Assembly (NCBI GenBank): GCA_028023455.1
Contig: JAQFVV010012396.1
Span: forward strand, 11,573,296-11,637,295
Origin: Epiperipatus broadwayi
Taxonomy: Eukaryota > Onychophora > Udeonychophora > Euonychophora > Peripatidae
Direction of reading: 5' to 3'
Length of the DNA: 64,000 bases
The notes beneath the pieces were generated by a model. It did no database searches. It had not been told where the DNA came from and saw nothing but the letters and a program-made list of their open reading frames with translations. The stretch's first letter is position 1; each line of letters begins with the position of its first letter. Below, one piece after another: positions 12,950 to 25,140 of this stretch. Made by a program: the position numbers and the translations under genes.

Positions 12950-13090
12950 CTAACCCTAAAACTAACCCTTACCCTAAAACTAACCCTAAATCTAACCCTA
13001 AAACTAACCTAAACCTAACCCTAAACTAACCCTAAAACTAACCCTAAACCTAACCCTAAACTAACCCTAAAACTAACCCTAAATCTAACC
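12950..13090. repeat. Interstitial degenerate telomere-like (CTAACC/CTAAAA) array
   Basis: The array alternates CTAACCCTAAAA, CTAACCCTAAACC and CTAACCCTAAAT units over about 140 bp. It is not a pure CCCTAA run, but a higher-order mixture with 11-, 12- and 13-bp steps. It lies inside the family C element, and an equivalent array occurs at 44168-44260 in copy 2. It therefore travels with the element and need not be a telomere-fusion relic. Confidence 0.9.
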
Positions 13091-13152
13091 GTAACAACTT
13101 TTACTTTTATTACGATTATTATTTTTTAGTTAAACAACAACAAAAAAAGTTG

Positions 13153-13260
13153 TAACACAAGTAAAAAAATATCCGATAGAAAATTGATAAAAAAAAAAGC
13201 CTTAACACAAGTAAAAAAATATCCGATAGAAAATTGATAAAAAAAAAAGCCGTAACACAA
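13153..13260. repeat. 50-bp direct repeat inside family C
   Basis: TAACACAAGTAAAAAAATAT recurs at 13153 and 13203, and its head again at 13253, giving a 50-bp period. The intervening TCCGATAGAAAATTG is identical in both full units. Copy 2 carries a corresponding but diverged pair at 44323-44410. Confidence 0.85.
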
Positions 13261-13499
13261 TTTAAAAAGTATACAATATAAAAAACACGAATCAAATTGT
13301 AATTTGTTGATTTTATTTTACATTTATTATTATCATTTAAATTGTATATGTTAATAAAAAATAATATTTAAAAAAGACGATTTTGTTTTGTTTTTATTTT
13401 CACATTACAAACAGAAAAATTATTAAAATCAACAGCCTGTGAATGTTCATATTTTATAGTTTTAGCATGAAAATGACGCCATTCAATGCACCCACTATT

Positions 13500-14334
13500 G
13501 TTTTAATCTGGGGAAAGTATTTTTAATTAAAAGTTTTTACTTAAAATATAATGGGGATTAAAATTTTCTTTTGTTATAAACATTTTGTCAAATCTATTTC
13601 TAATCTGGAAATAGCTTTGAATATATTTTTGGAATGTTATCTAACAGTTGCATCTTTCAAAAACAATGAACAAGGAAACGTAAAATTCCTATTAGATTAA
13701 AGATTACTTTGGAGCTAGAGATAAGTAATTAAAAGCATTCCAGAAATACCTGAGCAGAGTATAAAATGGACAGATTTTAAATCACCAAGAGATCAGCTAT
13801 TAGTGGGAGAACAGATTAGCTACTATTGAGAGAACTGTTAAGATAACATGCTACACATCGCTGTGAAACTATAAATGACATAGTAGTAAGTCCACCATCC
13901 TTCTTGACCCTGTTGGGTCATCATCTTCCACTGTCGTACCATTCTGCTGCCCAAGAGTGAAGTAAAAGCCTGACCTAAGAACTTTAGAATGCTAATAGAA
14001 GCTTGTTGCCACTGAAGAACCTGCATTTCAATTGCCGTGCACATGCCATACTTTAAATTGGACTCTTAAAATTGCAAGGTAACTTTTCAAGCCATCACCT
14101 CAAACTAAATCTAGACTAACTCATCTATCAAGATTTCTTCTAATGTATTATTTAATTTTGTTTTTGTTTTAATATGTAATTTGCTCTTAAATATTTTCTA
14201 TAAATTTAATTCTCTCTCATATGCTCTAACTTTCCTTAACTTTGGTGCGGTCATTTATTTATTACTTGATTTTATATACATGTTTTTATTATTATGCCAA
14301 TCTCAAGCAATCTGATGAGTTTTGTAGTAAAGTA
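13500..14334. other. No gene seen
   Basis: AT-rich unassigned sequence. A 68-codon minus-strand frame at 13838-14044 was examined and shows no recognisable domain. Confidence 0.45.
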
Positions 14335-14562
14335 GAGTTAAAAGGTGGCTGCTGGAGGGTTGCATTAGATCCTAAGATCTAGGCGCAGTGCTCTCAGATC
14401 CAAGGCTCTTCACTGATGATGGCCACAAGCCAGAAACTAGTCTGTGGATATTGGATGAGTAGGCATTAGATAAAGATTTTATGCACAAGCCTTCTGGCAT
14501 CCATTGATTACTCTGTTTGGCACAGGGTGGCACTACTGTATGGAGAGTTTTGTCTTTGTTTA
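14335..14562. repeat. Family A copy, partial
   Basis: Carries AAAAGGTGGCTGCTGGAGG, the AAACTAGTCTGTGGATATTGG core and TACTGTATGGAGAGTTTTG at its right end. It is truncated relative to the copy at 42455. Confidence 0.8.
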
Positions 14563-16330
14563 TGAGTTGAATTTCTAAAATCTTTTAAGTAAACCTTCAT
14601 GAATCGAGGTTATTAATGTTCCCTTAAAATATAATGTATTGTTAATTAATACGCTCGCCAGATTGTTTTATGAGTCAACATTTTGTTTGTTCTAGTTTAA
14701 AAATTTGTTATTTGTTTAACTCTGGATTTTCTACCTGGTGTGAATCCAGAATTCAAACTAATTACCACTCTGAAATCATTTAAAATATTATTTATTCAAT
14801 TCTGAAAGAATAACTTATTAATTGTTTTCTATATATAACTTAGTTATTTTCTTTTTCCATACTCTTAAAACATATGCTTAAATATTCTCAGTTGTTGTAA
14901 AATCCGTGAAGGTGGTATTGAATTATTTTAAATAGCAGAAAAGGAAGGGGTCTAAATTTTAATGTATATTTTACTATTTTAGTTAATACATTAAAGATCA
15001 GCCTTTTCAAGCTATTGTGCATAAACATGCGCTATATAAAATAAATGCTTATTTTAGTTAAGTAAAAACTTCTATCTATATATATATATTATAGCAGCAT
15101 CGCGCATAATCTGTATAAATTATGGCATGCAAACCAGGGTCATTTATTTTTAAGGCAGTAAAACTTATTCAATGTCGTTAGTGACATTTATTATTACTGC
15201 GTTACTGGCATTCGGCCTATTTTCATATATATATATCTATTACATGCTTCTAATATTTTAATCTGGGGGTTGCGACAAGTTTGAACCCATAGATTTACTT
15301 CTCAAGCCTTGTCCTGAGGATAGTTAAGCTTCCCATGACCATTTATGTTGTATAAAAAGGCCTCTGGCGGTGATTCCCATAAGTCTGGCACACGCTATGC
15401 CTATTCACTTTCTTCGTATAAAAGGCCTGCACATCAGTGATTTCCATGGCAAGCACTGCCCAAGAAGGGGGTCTTAGACTTCGTTTTCATCTAGAAGCAT
15501 GACCTTTTCCCTTTAGTTATTTGCCATTATGTCAGGAACGTCCAAACTTCATATTATTATTATTATTTTGCTTATGACCTAATTTTAGTGCTGTAATAAT
15601 ATTAGAAGTGCGCTCTGCTCAAAATATATATAAATGCCAAATATTACTAGCTAGATAAATTATTAATATTATTTTAGTTTTATTATATAATCCCATGTCG
15701 TAATTTGTTATTTATCTATTTAAGTGTATTTGCCTTGGGGAAAATAAAGCGTTCTTCTTACCAGCACTAATTAAAAGAATTTTCATTAAGTATTGTATCA
15801 TATAATCAAATATGTTTTCAAATGTATTTTATTTATTTTCATGACCATAATGGTGTGAAAATGGTTTATATTATATCTGTAATGAATCTCAGAACATTCC
15901 CTGAAGTAATATGTTAGTCACCATGTTTCAGAACCGTAAATCAAAGCGTTAATGGCAATATTATGTAATCATTTTAATAAAAGATTGGCATCTTAATATT
16001 GGACCCACCAAAGATGTGTGTTTATTTATAATTTATTATTTAGCTAATAAAAGAGCATATGAGATATAATAGCATGAATGACAATATATAATTATCTATC
16101 GTTTGGTAGACTGCTTGCTCATTCACGCACAAAGTAATGTTTGCAATTTACAAATGTATGTAAATAATTTGTCATTATATTAAACTAATTTTTATTGTCT
16201 AATTTGTTGGAGTACTTCGAATTCCTTTTTCTCCACTTCCAAACGTACAACCATGCTTATACATATTCTAGTTAAGTCATAGTTAATAGATGTCTCATCG
16301 TCTTCTCCGCTCTGCTAGTGGACCAGATTT
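14563..16330. other. Unassigned; less AT-rich island at 15270-15540
   Basis: Mostly AT-rich. At 15270-15540 there is an island with markedly more G and C, including CCTGTCCTGAGG-like and CCTCTGGCGGTG motifs and a TTTGAACCC that could be an inverted box B. No open frame or family was recognised; it may be an old repeat. Confidence 0.4.
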
Positions 16331-16430
16331 AAAATTAATTCTCGTGTGCCATCATTGTTATATTATCCATTAGGTGTCTGATCTGGGGCTTAGAGAGTGG
16401 GTTCGAATTCAGGCTGGTCCCTGACCTAAA
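16331..16430 (+). repeat. Possible tRNA-like / SINE relic
   Basis: GGGTTCGAATTC at about 16399 is a good match to the pol III box B consensus. The upstream 50 bp are only loosely tRNA-like, with no convincing box A and no closed acceptor stem. It could be a decayed SINE or chance. Confidence 0.3.
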
Positions 16431-17055
16431 TCTCGGTCTTGACTGGGTTTGAAGTACATTTTGTGAATTCCAGCTCATGTTAGACGGATAAACATGTTTT
16501 GACTGGTATAATACACACAATAAAACATGGACTGATAACAATATATGATACATTTTTGGAGACTTATATGCATCATGACTTGATAGAAATTATAAAATGT
16601 GGACCAAAATTATTGAAATTGAATTGTGTGCTACTTTTTGATTTTTACACAACATATTGATTGAACGTCACAAATATTTTTAATGTAAAAATAAATCATA
16701 AATTCAGCTTCTATAAAAGTGAGATACCTTTTTTTATTAGAGATAATAATTTTATTATTTTACAATCAAATTTATAGTCACTGCATTAGCATTTATATGA
16801 TCAATCCATCTTAACTTGCTACTTTTATTCCCATTCCAACATCTAGATACCAAATAATATTTGTATGATTAGTTGCTTTGACTATAGATTAGTATCTAAA
16901 AAAAACATAATCCTGCTTTGAGATGAATCAAGTTTTATCTTAACTGAACCATAATCCTATTTATAAATTTTTTAAGAAAAAAAAATCAAAAATCCTAGAT
17001 GCATTCACATTTAAAATAGTTTTGTCTGATGGAAACATGTTATTAAAAGTGAGAC
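16431..17055. other. Unassigned
   Basis: AT-rich sequence without recognisable gene or repeat. Confidence 0.4.
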
Positions 17056-17250
17056 TGCACTTATAAGCACTGTGCATATTCACAGAGGCAAAACTTTCCA
17101 TACAGTAGTGCCACTCAGTGCAAGCCAGAATAATCAATGGATGCAGGAACGGAGTGGCGCTACTGTATGGTGAGTTTTGCCTCTGTGAAAAATAGCTTGC
17201 ATAAGCATAAAAAATGGTAATCATGTGATGTTTGGTGGTTTAATACTATG
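17056..17250. repeat. Family A-related MITE with nested inverted repeats
   Basis: The inner repeat GAGGCAAAACTTTCCATACA (17093) is answered by CTGTATGGTGAGTTTTGCCTC (17163-17183), with only about 50 bp between. Outside it, the GTGATGTTTGGTGGTTTAA end of family A is present on the right side. It is a hairpin-forming non-coding element. Confidence 0.75.
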
Positions 17251-18640
17251 CATATTGTTGGATAGGTCATCAGTTAATGTGCTTCAAAGTCAAAATGTTC
17301 ATATCAAAAATAAGTCATATTTCAAAAATATTAATTTTCTTTTTTAGTATGTAATTGCGACTAATCCTAGGCTTCAGTATCTGTTGAACACAATATTATA
17401 ATAGCAGCATTAGCATTAGAAAGAATAAACAAATAATACTTTCCTTTGCTTACGTTTTTAGAAGGCCTTGGTGAAAAATCAAAACATCTCTCTCACTTTA
17501 AAAAAAATTATAGCACACACACATATGCCTAAATATAAATGTATGTGTGCTATGCTTTGTCTGAATTTCTCAATAATTAAAGGTAATCGAAGGGCACGCA
17601 GAATAAAAACAATAAAAACCTATAGTATCATAATTTAAACATTACAATATATATGATATACAATGTATCTATCTGTCTTTGTTACATGACTTCTGAAACA
17701 TACGTAAATAATAATTTAGAATAGGTAGGGCTATATATATAGTCTTAGGTCTCTAATTACATCTTTGATGGGGTTAGACCGGATATAAGCCAACTAATCC
17801 TCTTACCGAGTGTTTGCTTCTCTAGCTAGGTGGTTTGTGCTTTTTTAATAGCGTTTCGTTTTCTGGAGTAATTTTAATTCCAAGAATGTTTTCATTTGGT
17901 GCACTCTTGAAACAATTAATTCATTATTTTCTGCTCAAACAATTAATAATTAAATAAGACCTTTTATTAATATAATTTGCAGCCCTGCAATAAGTTGCTT
18001 TATTTTCATGTGTGCTTAATGTTTAAACATATACACATTCTATTAAATAAATATTGTAATAAATTTATAATTAGCAATTGTTTTTATATTATATCCTCAA
18101 TTAATCACCTTATTTCAATCATCCATTTTAGACTTTCAACTTAACATTTTTTTTTTGAATCGACAATTCTAAAGTTTCCTATCTTTCCTCTTTTAAAATT
18201 TCTAGATCTCTGCTCCATATAAAGCTACACTTCAAACATTTAACTAGCCTCTATAAGGGAAATAACTTTAGTGACCTAGAGAAATCATCTGTCGTTTATT
18301 TTATTTTTTTACTATCTGACTTCAAGTTTTCAAATATTTGTTTAGGATTAGTATAAGCAGATAGGAATACCAAAGAATGCCAATTATAGATTGATTTTAA
18401 ATCAATACTAATATATTGCTTAAATATTAATATATAAATAGAAAACTATAAAGTAATCTAAAAATTTATTGCTTGGGAGATCATAAGATGTTTGTTCACC
18501 GAAAGTAAAGAGATGAACAGCGATAGAATGATCTGTAGCTCTTAAGCCAGCCACTGTACCATTGTATTAACAACATATGGCGATAATACTAATAATTGTT
18601 GAATGGGAATCTGTTTGAGACGTGGTTGCAAATAACAAAT
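17251..18640. other. No gene seen
   Basis: AT-rich interval with only short stop-bounded frames and dispersed TATA-rich runs. No recognised repeat. Confidence 0.45.
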
Positions 18641-18780
18641 ATATATACAAGTCAAGCGTTGTTAGCCGAGAGGTCAGCGCAGCTGCCTTGCAAGCAAGCA
18701 GTTGGTTGCAGACGGTTGTTGCGGGTTCGCCTCCCGGCCGATGCTATGACATATGAAAAATATATATATACAAAAAAAAA
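18641..18780 (+). mobile_element. tRNA-derived SINE
   Basis: The element starts at GTCAAGCGTTGTTAGC (18651), the same head as the SINE at 1924. TAGCCGAGAGGTCAGCG matches box A and GCGGGTTCGCCTCCCG matches box B at a spacing of about 55 bp. The tail reads GATGCTATGACATATGAAAA and runs into A-rich sequence. An AAATATATATACAA-type sequence on both sides may be the target duplication, differing by one TA unit. A 70-codon frame across it is not a gene. Confidence 0.8.
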
Positions 18781-21284
18781 ATTGGTAGGAGTTCAAATCT
18801 TTAAATAGGACTTCGATGTAATAAACTTCTCATTCAAAATATGTAAATGTAAAATTGTAATTTAAAATGTTTTCAAAATGGTATAAAGTTTTATTTTAAA
18901 CAGCTTTAATGTCATTGTTGTCATTAGCTTCAAGCTTCAATCGTTCAATGTACGTGCTAGAGTTCTATTCCATCTAAAAAAGAAACATATAAAAACAAGC
19001 AAAAGTATTTTAAAAACCTTAAAAAATTGTTTTAAGTATAACTTAAACGTTTAAAAATGTCCTGCTGCACTTGTATGACTTCTGTAATGGGGTAAGAAAA
19101 TGTGAACGTGTAAATCTTTTTTCTTTAATAGTGGTCGTAATATTGAGTTGGTATATTAAAACATATGCACGTGACAAAACTATTCACTGAACATAAGTCC
19201 GAATACGTTACTATTCTGTGAATAAGTTTATATTCTTAGCATTACATATTTCATTATGATCCGTCAAATTATTTAATCGCTCATTAAAAGCATTAATATA
19301 CTATGATAAAAGACGTTACAAAATTCCTGTTAAAATTATTGATTTTAATTTTACTTTTGGTATCTTATAATAAGGTAGAACAGATTTTATTCAAGGCATG
19401 TCTAAGTTGATAGCAAACTTAACGGGATAAAAGCTATTAAAATTTAGATCATGCTTTAAATATTAAAATGCTAATGGAGGCGGTGCGCAATTGCAAACGG
19501 CAATTAAATATGATTACGTATTAAATGATAGTTGTATTCTATTGCCTAGTTATCTTAACCCAATACTATATACATATAATATATGTTATTACTTCCAATC
19601 TAGATATCAAACTTAATAATTCTTAAATCAATGAATTTGGCTTGAATAGTCTTTATGTAAATATATATTTTACTGGCTAGTGTATAAATATAATTAAATT
19701 TTTTTAGCGTGTTTTTAAAATCAATCCTAATAGAACAATGATAATAGGAGAGATTCTAAAATAAATAAATGAAAAATTATTGATTAAATAATAATAAATG
19801 AATTGTTGCTTTGATCATTATATGTTGTTCGAATATTAGATGTGATAACTGAGTTGCGATAGCTCATGAATCCATCAATCTTGCTGATCTAGACCATGTA
19901 GAGCACTAAACAAATAACTCCATTTGGGTAGTATTTAATAAATCAAAGAAAATTGCATGGGTTGCCCCTATGAAAACATTATTATGATAAGAATTTTAAT
20001 GAAGTTTTTCAAGTTTTTTTTTAATATTAAAAAAACAAATCACTTTCAGAAAAATAAATAAAATAATATTGTTAATTAATTAATCCTTTTACAAGGATAT
20101 TTGTTTAATCATTTCTATATAAATCAAACGTTATAATAATTTGCGTTGCAATTTATTTATTGGAATGGTAATCGAGTTTTAAAAGAAAAATTGGGGTTAA
20201 AATATTAAACTGGTTAGACTAAGCCACTAAGATTTCATTTCTTTCTTTTTTTTTCATCTGAAATTTGATTCAAAAATCTTTAGCTCTCCCATTAGATAAT
20301 CTTCTAAGTGACTATTTACTTTCAGACTATTTTAAAATTAAATATCGCTTCCGAGTAGCAAGATTTCTATTATTTAATTTTTTTAAAATAAATCATTAAA
20401 ATTATGGGGGAGGGAGAATATTAAGGGATCGCAAGTTGTTGTGGTTAACACATTTTTGAAACACATACGCCCTGAGGTTTGAATCTGGATTAAAAATTAT
20501 ATTTATGGAGGGGGGGCGAAGCTTTTTTAAGCAAAAAAAAACAACAAAACATTCATATAACTGGTCCATGTTTGATCATCAAATTTACCATCTAATTATT
20601 GATCAACAATTGGATATCTAGCTATCTAACTATAGGGGGGAAATCCAAGTTATTCTAGATTGGTTATGTAGTTGGTACAAAAAGATGCATTATTATATAG
20701 ATTTTATTAATGATGAGAAAAATATTACATACACTTAATGGAGTAAATCCATGGGTTAACATTTAAAAAACAATGACCAAAATGTATATCATTGAAATAA
20801 TATATGAAGAATATAGAAAAAAAGCACAAGATAAAATTGAGCCTGATGTTAGTTTAATTAATACCCATACTAGATATCCTCCATTGAATATTATCCAGTT
20901 GTTCCATAAAGTAACAGCTATCCTGAATTTTTATACTAATCAATCCTATGAAAATATTGTAATAGGGAAAGAGATCCAAAATATGAGATTTGAAAATTCT
21001 ATAATCACTATCCTGATTCTGCAGTTTTAATTTTTAGCAAGTTTTCTAGTGATTACTCTAAAAGCGTAAGGATAATTTTTCCCCTAATAATATAGGATTA
21101 ACTATCTTTACATTTTTAAAAGTAAATAAGTACGATTGTGCCTTAGACAGATATGTAGCAAGCATGCAAACAATGACTTTTTTTTTGTTGTTTATTCAAT
21201 GAGTTTGACATTTTATTCTTTAAAATGATCCAGATTAATTCATCGTTTCTATTCGCTCTTATCTTGTCAAATATCTCTTCAATA
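18781..21284. other. No gene seen; one unassigned open frame
   Basis: AT-rich. An 85-codon frame at 20773-21030 (+) has a plausible amino-acid mix but no recognisable motif, and it lacks a clear acceptor or donor. G-runs occur at about 20510 and 20635. Confidence 0.4.
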
Positions 21285-21309
21285 CCCCCCCCCACACACA
21301 CACACACAC
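21285..21309. repeat. (C)n-(CA)n microsatellite
   Basis: A run of nine C followed directly by a CA repeat. Confidence 0.9.
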
Positions 21310-22439
21310 GTATTTTATAGTTTTAATGCACATTCTTTTGCGAATTTTCCCCTTCCCTTCGTATAGTCAGTTGGTATAATTTTTTTATATATGTTCATAT
21401 CGTTGAAGTCTGTCTTGTATTATATTTTTTTTAATATATATTTTTTGCTTGTTCCCTGCTAAAGTCTTTATTATTTTTATTTTTATTGTTTTTCTCATTT
21501 TAGTTACTTTTTTAAATCTTTTATTTTTTCTTTGATTAAGATACATAAATAACCAAATAATCATTATGTTCATATAAATATTGATTAATATAATGCTAAT
21601 AATATTACTAAAAACCAGTCAACACTTAAACAATCTTAATATCAATAACAATCAACAATTTCAAACTGTTGTCAAGGCAACCTCCTTTTAACTATAATAA
21701 GTACTGGTTATATATCTCTCTATATATAATCATGAAAACATTTAGTATAAATATATATAGAAAATATACAAAGCTTATATATAATTCTTAATTAAAAAAT
21801 ATGTTCATAGAAGAAAATGGATTGCGTTGTTAAAAGTTTTTACAAACATTCTGATCCACAAATATAAAAAAAATTCTTTACAGAAGTGTGCATCTTATTC
21901 GATAAAGTCTTATTTATTTTCCTTGAGACTAATTGGATTGCCTTGGTAGTTATTGTAAAGATATCTAGAATTTTTTTATTATAAATAATCACAACAGTCC
22001 TCAAGAATGCATTAACTCTGAGGAAACTGAATGAGACTGTCAAAAATATTAGTTTCCTTTTCTGTAAATTTTTTTTTCGATATATGAGTTAGAGTCTTTT
22101 TAAAGACTTGCATTAAGTTGATCTATTTTGTACTGATAATAAGTTTTTTCCACAGAGAGTAATTTCACAGATCCATTTCATTTCATTCTTTAACATATAT
22201 ATATATAACATAAATAAAATGTCCGTTATTTAATAAATATAATAATAATAAATATAATGGTGATTAATTATTATAAACAGTCTTACAATTTCCAGCATTA
22301 CTTTTGGTTAACCTGATCTATTTTGTATTGTTAATAAGTTTTTCCATTGAGAGTAATTTCACAGGTCCATTTAATTTCATTCTTTAATATATATATATAA
22401 TGTTAATGCTAATATTTTCACGGATAAAAGATGTCATAT
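21310..22439. other. Unassigned; two diverged copies of a short motif block
   Basis: Near 22120-22210 and 22310-22400 the block GATCTATTTTGTA..TAATAAGTTTTTCC..GAGAGTAATTTCACAG recurs, followed both times by a short (TA)n run. This is an old duplication of about 190 bp spacing. Around 21640-21700 GTTGTCAAGGCAACCTCC resembles the unit duplicated at 58901-59570. No gene was seen. Confidence 0.5.
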
Positions 22440-22489
22440 TATTATTACTATTTGCGGGATATTCCGTGTAGTGAAAAAGCTAAATGACG

Positions 22490-22519
22490 TTTCAGTACAA
22501 TATCAGGTATCTTCCTCAG
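22490..22519 (-). ncRNA. Possible hammerhead-like core in Penelope tail
   Basis: On the minus strand CTGAGGA (22519-22513) and GAAA (22493-22490) enclose a short helix, AGATAC pairing with GTACT, in the order of a hammerhead core (CUGANGA - stem II - GAAA). Hammerhead motifs are known in Penelope-like terminal repeats. Here stem III and the cleavage-site triplet are not convincing, so this may be a degenerate or coincidental match. Confidence 0.3.
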
Positions 22520-23248
22520 AGCGTCCTCTTTCTCAAATCATAAGAATGTGTGTGAGATTTAAAATCGCTTTCTTTCTCCTCATATTTAAATTCTATTGGT
22601 TGAGAAGTTTTAAAATTTATTTTCTCTTCCAATAGCTTCTTCCAAATGTTGTTAATCTTCTTTAATTCACACCTTTCATATATGCTCTTGGGCCTTTTAA
22701 AAATCTCTATAGCTTCTCTTAGCAATCTCTGGTCATATTGTTCAATTTTTTCTAAAATATTTGTTTTTTCAAAATTGATATTATGATTTGTTAATTTTAT
22801 ATGAGAATAAATAGCTGATGAATTGGATTATTCTCTGACTGCCAGAATGAGTTCTTCCTTTCTAATATTTATTCTATGATTAGTCTGTCCAATATATGTA
22901 CATGAACAGACCCTACATGGAATTTCATATACACCATGACACTCCAAAGCAATTTTATATTTAGGAAGTGGAAATATTTCACTATTTTTTTTATAAGTAG
23001 TGTAAACTGTGTGAATATTATTCTTTAAAAAGGTTACCAATTCTATCAGTTACTCCTTTTATATATGGCAAAATTGTCTTAATTTCTGATGTATCAAACT
23101 CTTTTTTCTTTTTATATGTATAAGCCCTATTAATAATGTTGTAATTAAAACCATTATGAAGAAGCATTTTATTAGTAGCAGAAAGGTCCTGGTAAAAATG
23201 GCTATCATCAGAAAGTCTCTTTGTTCTATCCAATAATGTCTTTGCCAC
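22516..23248 (-). pseudogene. Penelope-like protein C-terminus, frameshifted
   Basis: The nuclease domain has the hallmark VYEIPC..C..TYIGQT signature and several Cys/His residues (CHG, CRVC, C before TYIG) typical of the GIY-YIG domain of Penelope-like proteins. The protein is broken by a frameshift near 23030 and by a stop near 22828-22740, so it cannot be expressed as one chain. There is no sign of host-gene use. Confidence 0.8.
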
Positions 23249-23369
23249 TGAAAATAGTTGTGCAGGATGGTGATGAGAAGAAAATGCAGATGACTGGTTT
23301 ACAATTACAGTTAAAATTTTACTTTATGCTTTGGATAAAAGCCTACACAAATCAATAGTTGATAGAAGT

Positions 23370-25140
23370 TTGAGTATAGATAAGCTACATAGATTACTCA
23401 GTTAAAAACTTTTCAAAACAATTCTTCAACCCCAGACTAAAAGTTCATAGCCAAACCAATGCCTGTTTCCTGATATACAGATGAAATCAATGCAATATGA
23501 AGATGCTAGCATAAAATCACACTGACAGGAATGTGCGTCTGCAGCATGGTATTATTTAAAGAGAAATGATTCTCACCCAGAACAGGAATGAGCATCTGTC
23601 TGGTGAAGGAAATCATTTGGAAAATATATTGAAAATTCTCTGAAATGGTGAATTGCAATCTTGGCCATCTTACTATTGACATCCAGAGTAAAAAGGAAAA
23701 TGACGGTGTGGGAAATACATCCACATCCATTGTAATGCACTGATTATGCCTTTGGGTCATGTGTTCATATGGGCTTTGCCCTGTATGCTAAACACATTTC
23801 AATTACATTGATATAAACACCCATTTATCCATCTACTAGCATCAACCCAACCACAAAATAAATAGCCTGAAATCAAACCCATTTAGAATAAACATAAACA
23901 AATTTAAATATAAAGTTATTAAATTGAAAATTGCTGAGGGAAATTTACAATAAAATAAATCCAATGGCACTCATCATAAGGTGCTGCATTGACAACAACA
24001 ACTTAAAATATATACCCGTAAATACGTTTAGACACTCAGCATGAGTTGTCATATCTACCGATATATATATATATATTTCACATATAAAAATATTAAGACA
24101 TAATCAACATAATGAATCTATGCAGCTATCTACACCCAACTTAAAATTTAATACATTTTTTTTTTCGTTAATAAATATTAATAAATAAAATGGAAATAAT
24201 TAAATTGGCAAACATATATAAAAATAAATATTAATAACTGATTTAACCTTCCAAGTTGGTCACATAACAGTTCATGATTTAAACTTGGTTAGGCCTTAAT
24301 TGTTTAAGATATGATTTAAAGTTCATTTAGTAAAAGTTCTATTATAATTAGAGTTCATAATTTATACGTTACATTTGAGGAGTTCTCGATTCCTTGGGCC
24401 AATTCCTGTGAAGTCTATTATTCATACTTTCTGTTTGTGCCATAGTTATCAATCTGGAGGCATCCTTAGCTGGTTTGATCCTGGAACTATTTTATTGCAG
24501 TACCCATATGATTCAGGTCTGCAATAGTGCCATTCATATTTCATCAGGCTCTTCATTTAGAGAGGATAAAAAGTGTGTCTTTTTTCCCTCCTCCTCAAAA
24601 ATCAAGCTAGAACTGTTCTTAATTTGAATTTTCTTTTTTTTATATTCCTCCTTCGGATTCACTGACCATGTTTTCCTGTTCTGGTGGTTTTCATTAGGAT
24701 CCGAGTGTTAGTTGACCTTCCACAAGTGGGTAATGCAATCTTTTAAAAAAAATTTTATATCTCTTATCTGACCTTTAATTATAAATTTCCCCCAAAGGGC
24801 TCATTTACTTTAGATTAATTAAAACCAACAATCATTTCCATCTTGAGTTTTAACCCAATATAAAGTAATTTAATTATTGTACATTCTTAAAGATATATTT
24901 TTATCTTTAAATCTTTAAGTTTTTTCTTAAAATTTAGTTTTAAAATACTTTTTTTAAATAAAGTTTTCTTTTAATAATTTTCCATCTGTGTGATTTATAT
25001 ATGTTTTTGCAAGCTTTTAGTTTTCAATTTTTAGTTCTGACTTTTATTTAATAACCTAATTTGCGAACATTTATACTTTATTTTCTTTTTTAAAAAATAA
25101 TGCTGTGGCATGTGTGCCTGTTACAATATATATATATATA
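23370..25140. repeat. Family D long repeat, copy 1
   Basis: Several blocks match 40540-42330 in the same orientation: AGCTACATAGATT near 23385, GGCACTCATCATAAGGTGC near 23965, CTACACCCAACTTAAAATTT near 24130, and the common right end TGTGCCTGTTACAATATATA near 25110-25140. Block order implies internal tandem structure. A minus-strand 84-codon frame at 23506-23760 is not preserved in the other copy. The type is unknown; no TIR or RT was recognised. Confidence 0.65.

Larger units (their letters stand above)
12265..13499. mobile_element. Family C inverted-repeat element with telomere-like array, copy 1
   Basis: The element spans 12271-13493 and starts GGGCACTCATC. It ends TGCACCC and is flanked by the direct repeat ACTATT at 12265-12270 and 13494-13499. 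Near the left end GACGCCATTCTATGG is followed by GCTAAAACACA; at the right end the inverted counterpart TTTTAGCATGAAAATGACGCC (13460-13480) occurs, so the ends form imperfect terminal inverted repeats. Inside are a degenerate telomere-like array (12950-13090) and a 50-bp direct repeat (13153-13260). A 118-codon frame at 12215-12571 crosses the element boundary and is not conserved in copy 2, so it is not called. Copy 2 (43456-44688) has the same order. The transposase family is unknown; 6-bp duplications occur in few DNA transposon groups (for example Polinton and Dada), and neither is demonstrated here. Confidence 0.85.
22440..23300 (-). mobile_element. Penelope-like element, 3' portion with GIY-YIG endonuclease
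   Basis: Three minus-strand frames in order give the C-terminal part of a Penelope-like protein: the end of the RT/linker region (23248-23018, KTLLDRTKRLSDD), the GIY-YIG nuclease core (23040-22828, containing CHGVYEIPC and CTYIGQTNHRINIR), and the C-terminal tail (22725-22516, ending DLRKRTL). A frameshift separates the first two and stops separate the last two. The reverse transcriptase core is missing, so the copy is 5'-truncated. Downstream of the stop the tail contains CTCTGAGGAAG...GAAACGTC, the conserved non-coding end of this element type. The GIY-YIG enzyme nicks target DNA during insertion. Confidence 0.85.

Noticed and set aside
12950-13090. Telomere end or chromosome-fusion scar
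   Set aside because: The array is degenerate and an equivalent one lies inside the same bounded element at 44168-44260, so transposition explains it better.
13838-14044. 68-codon minus-strand frame with a Gln/Trp-rich stretch
   Set aside because: Composition is suggestive but no homologous motif, partner exon or splice sites could be seen.
18651-18760. Functional tRNA gene
   Set aside because: Boxes A and B are present but the acceptor stem does not pair and the 3' part matches other SINE copies.
20773-21030. 85-codon plus-strand frame
   Set aside because: No recognisable motif, no clear splice or promoter context, and AT-rich codon content typical of chance frames here.
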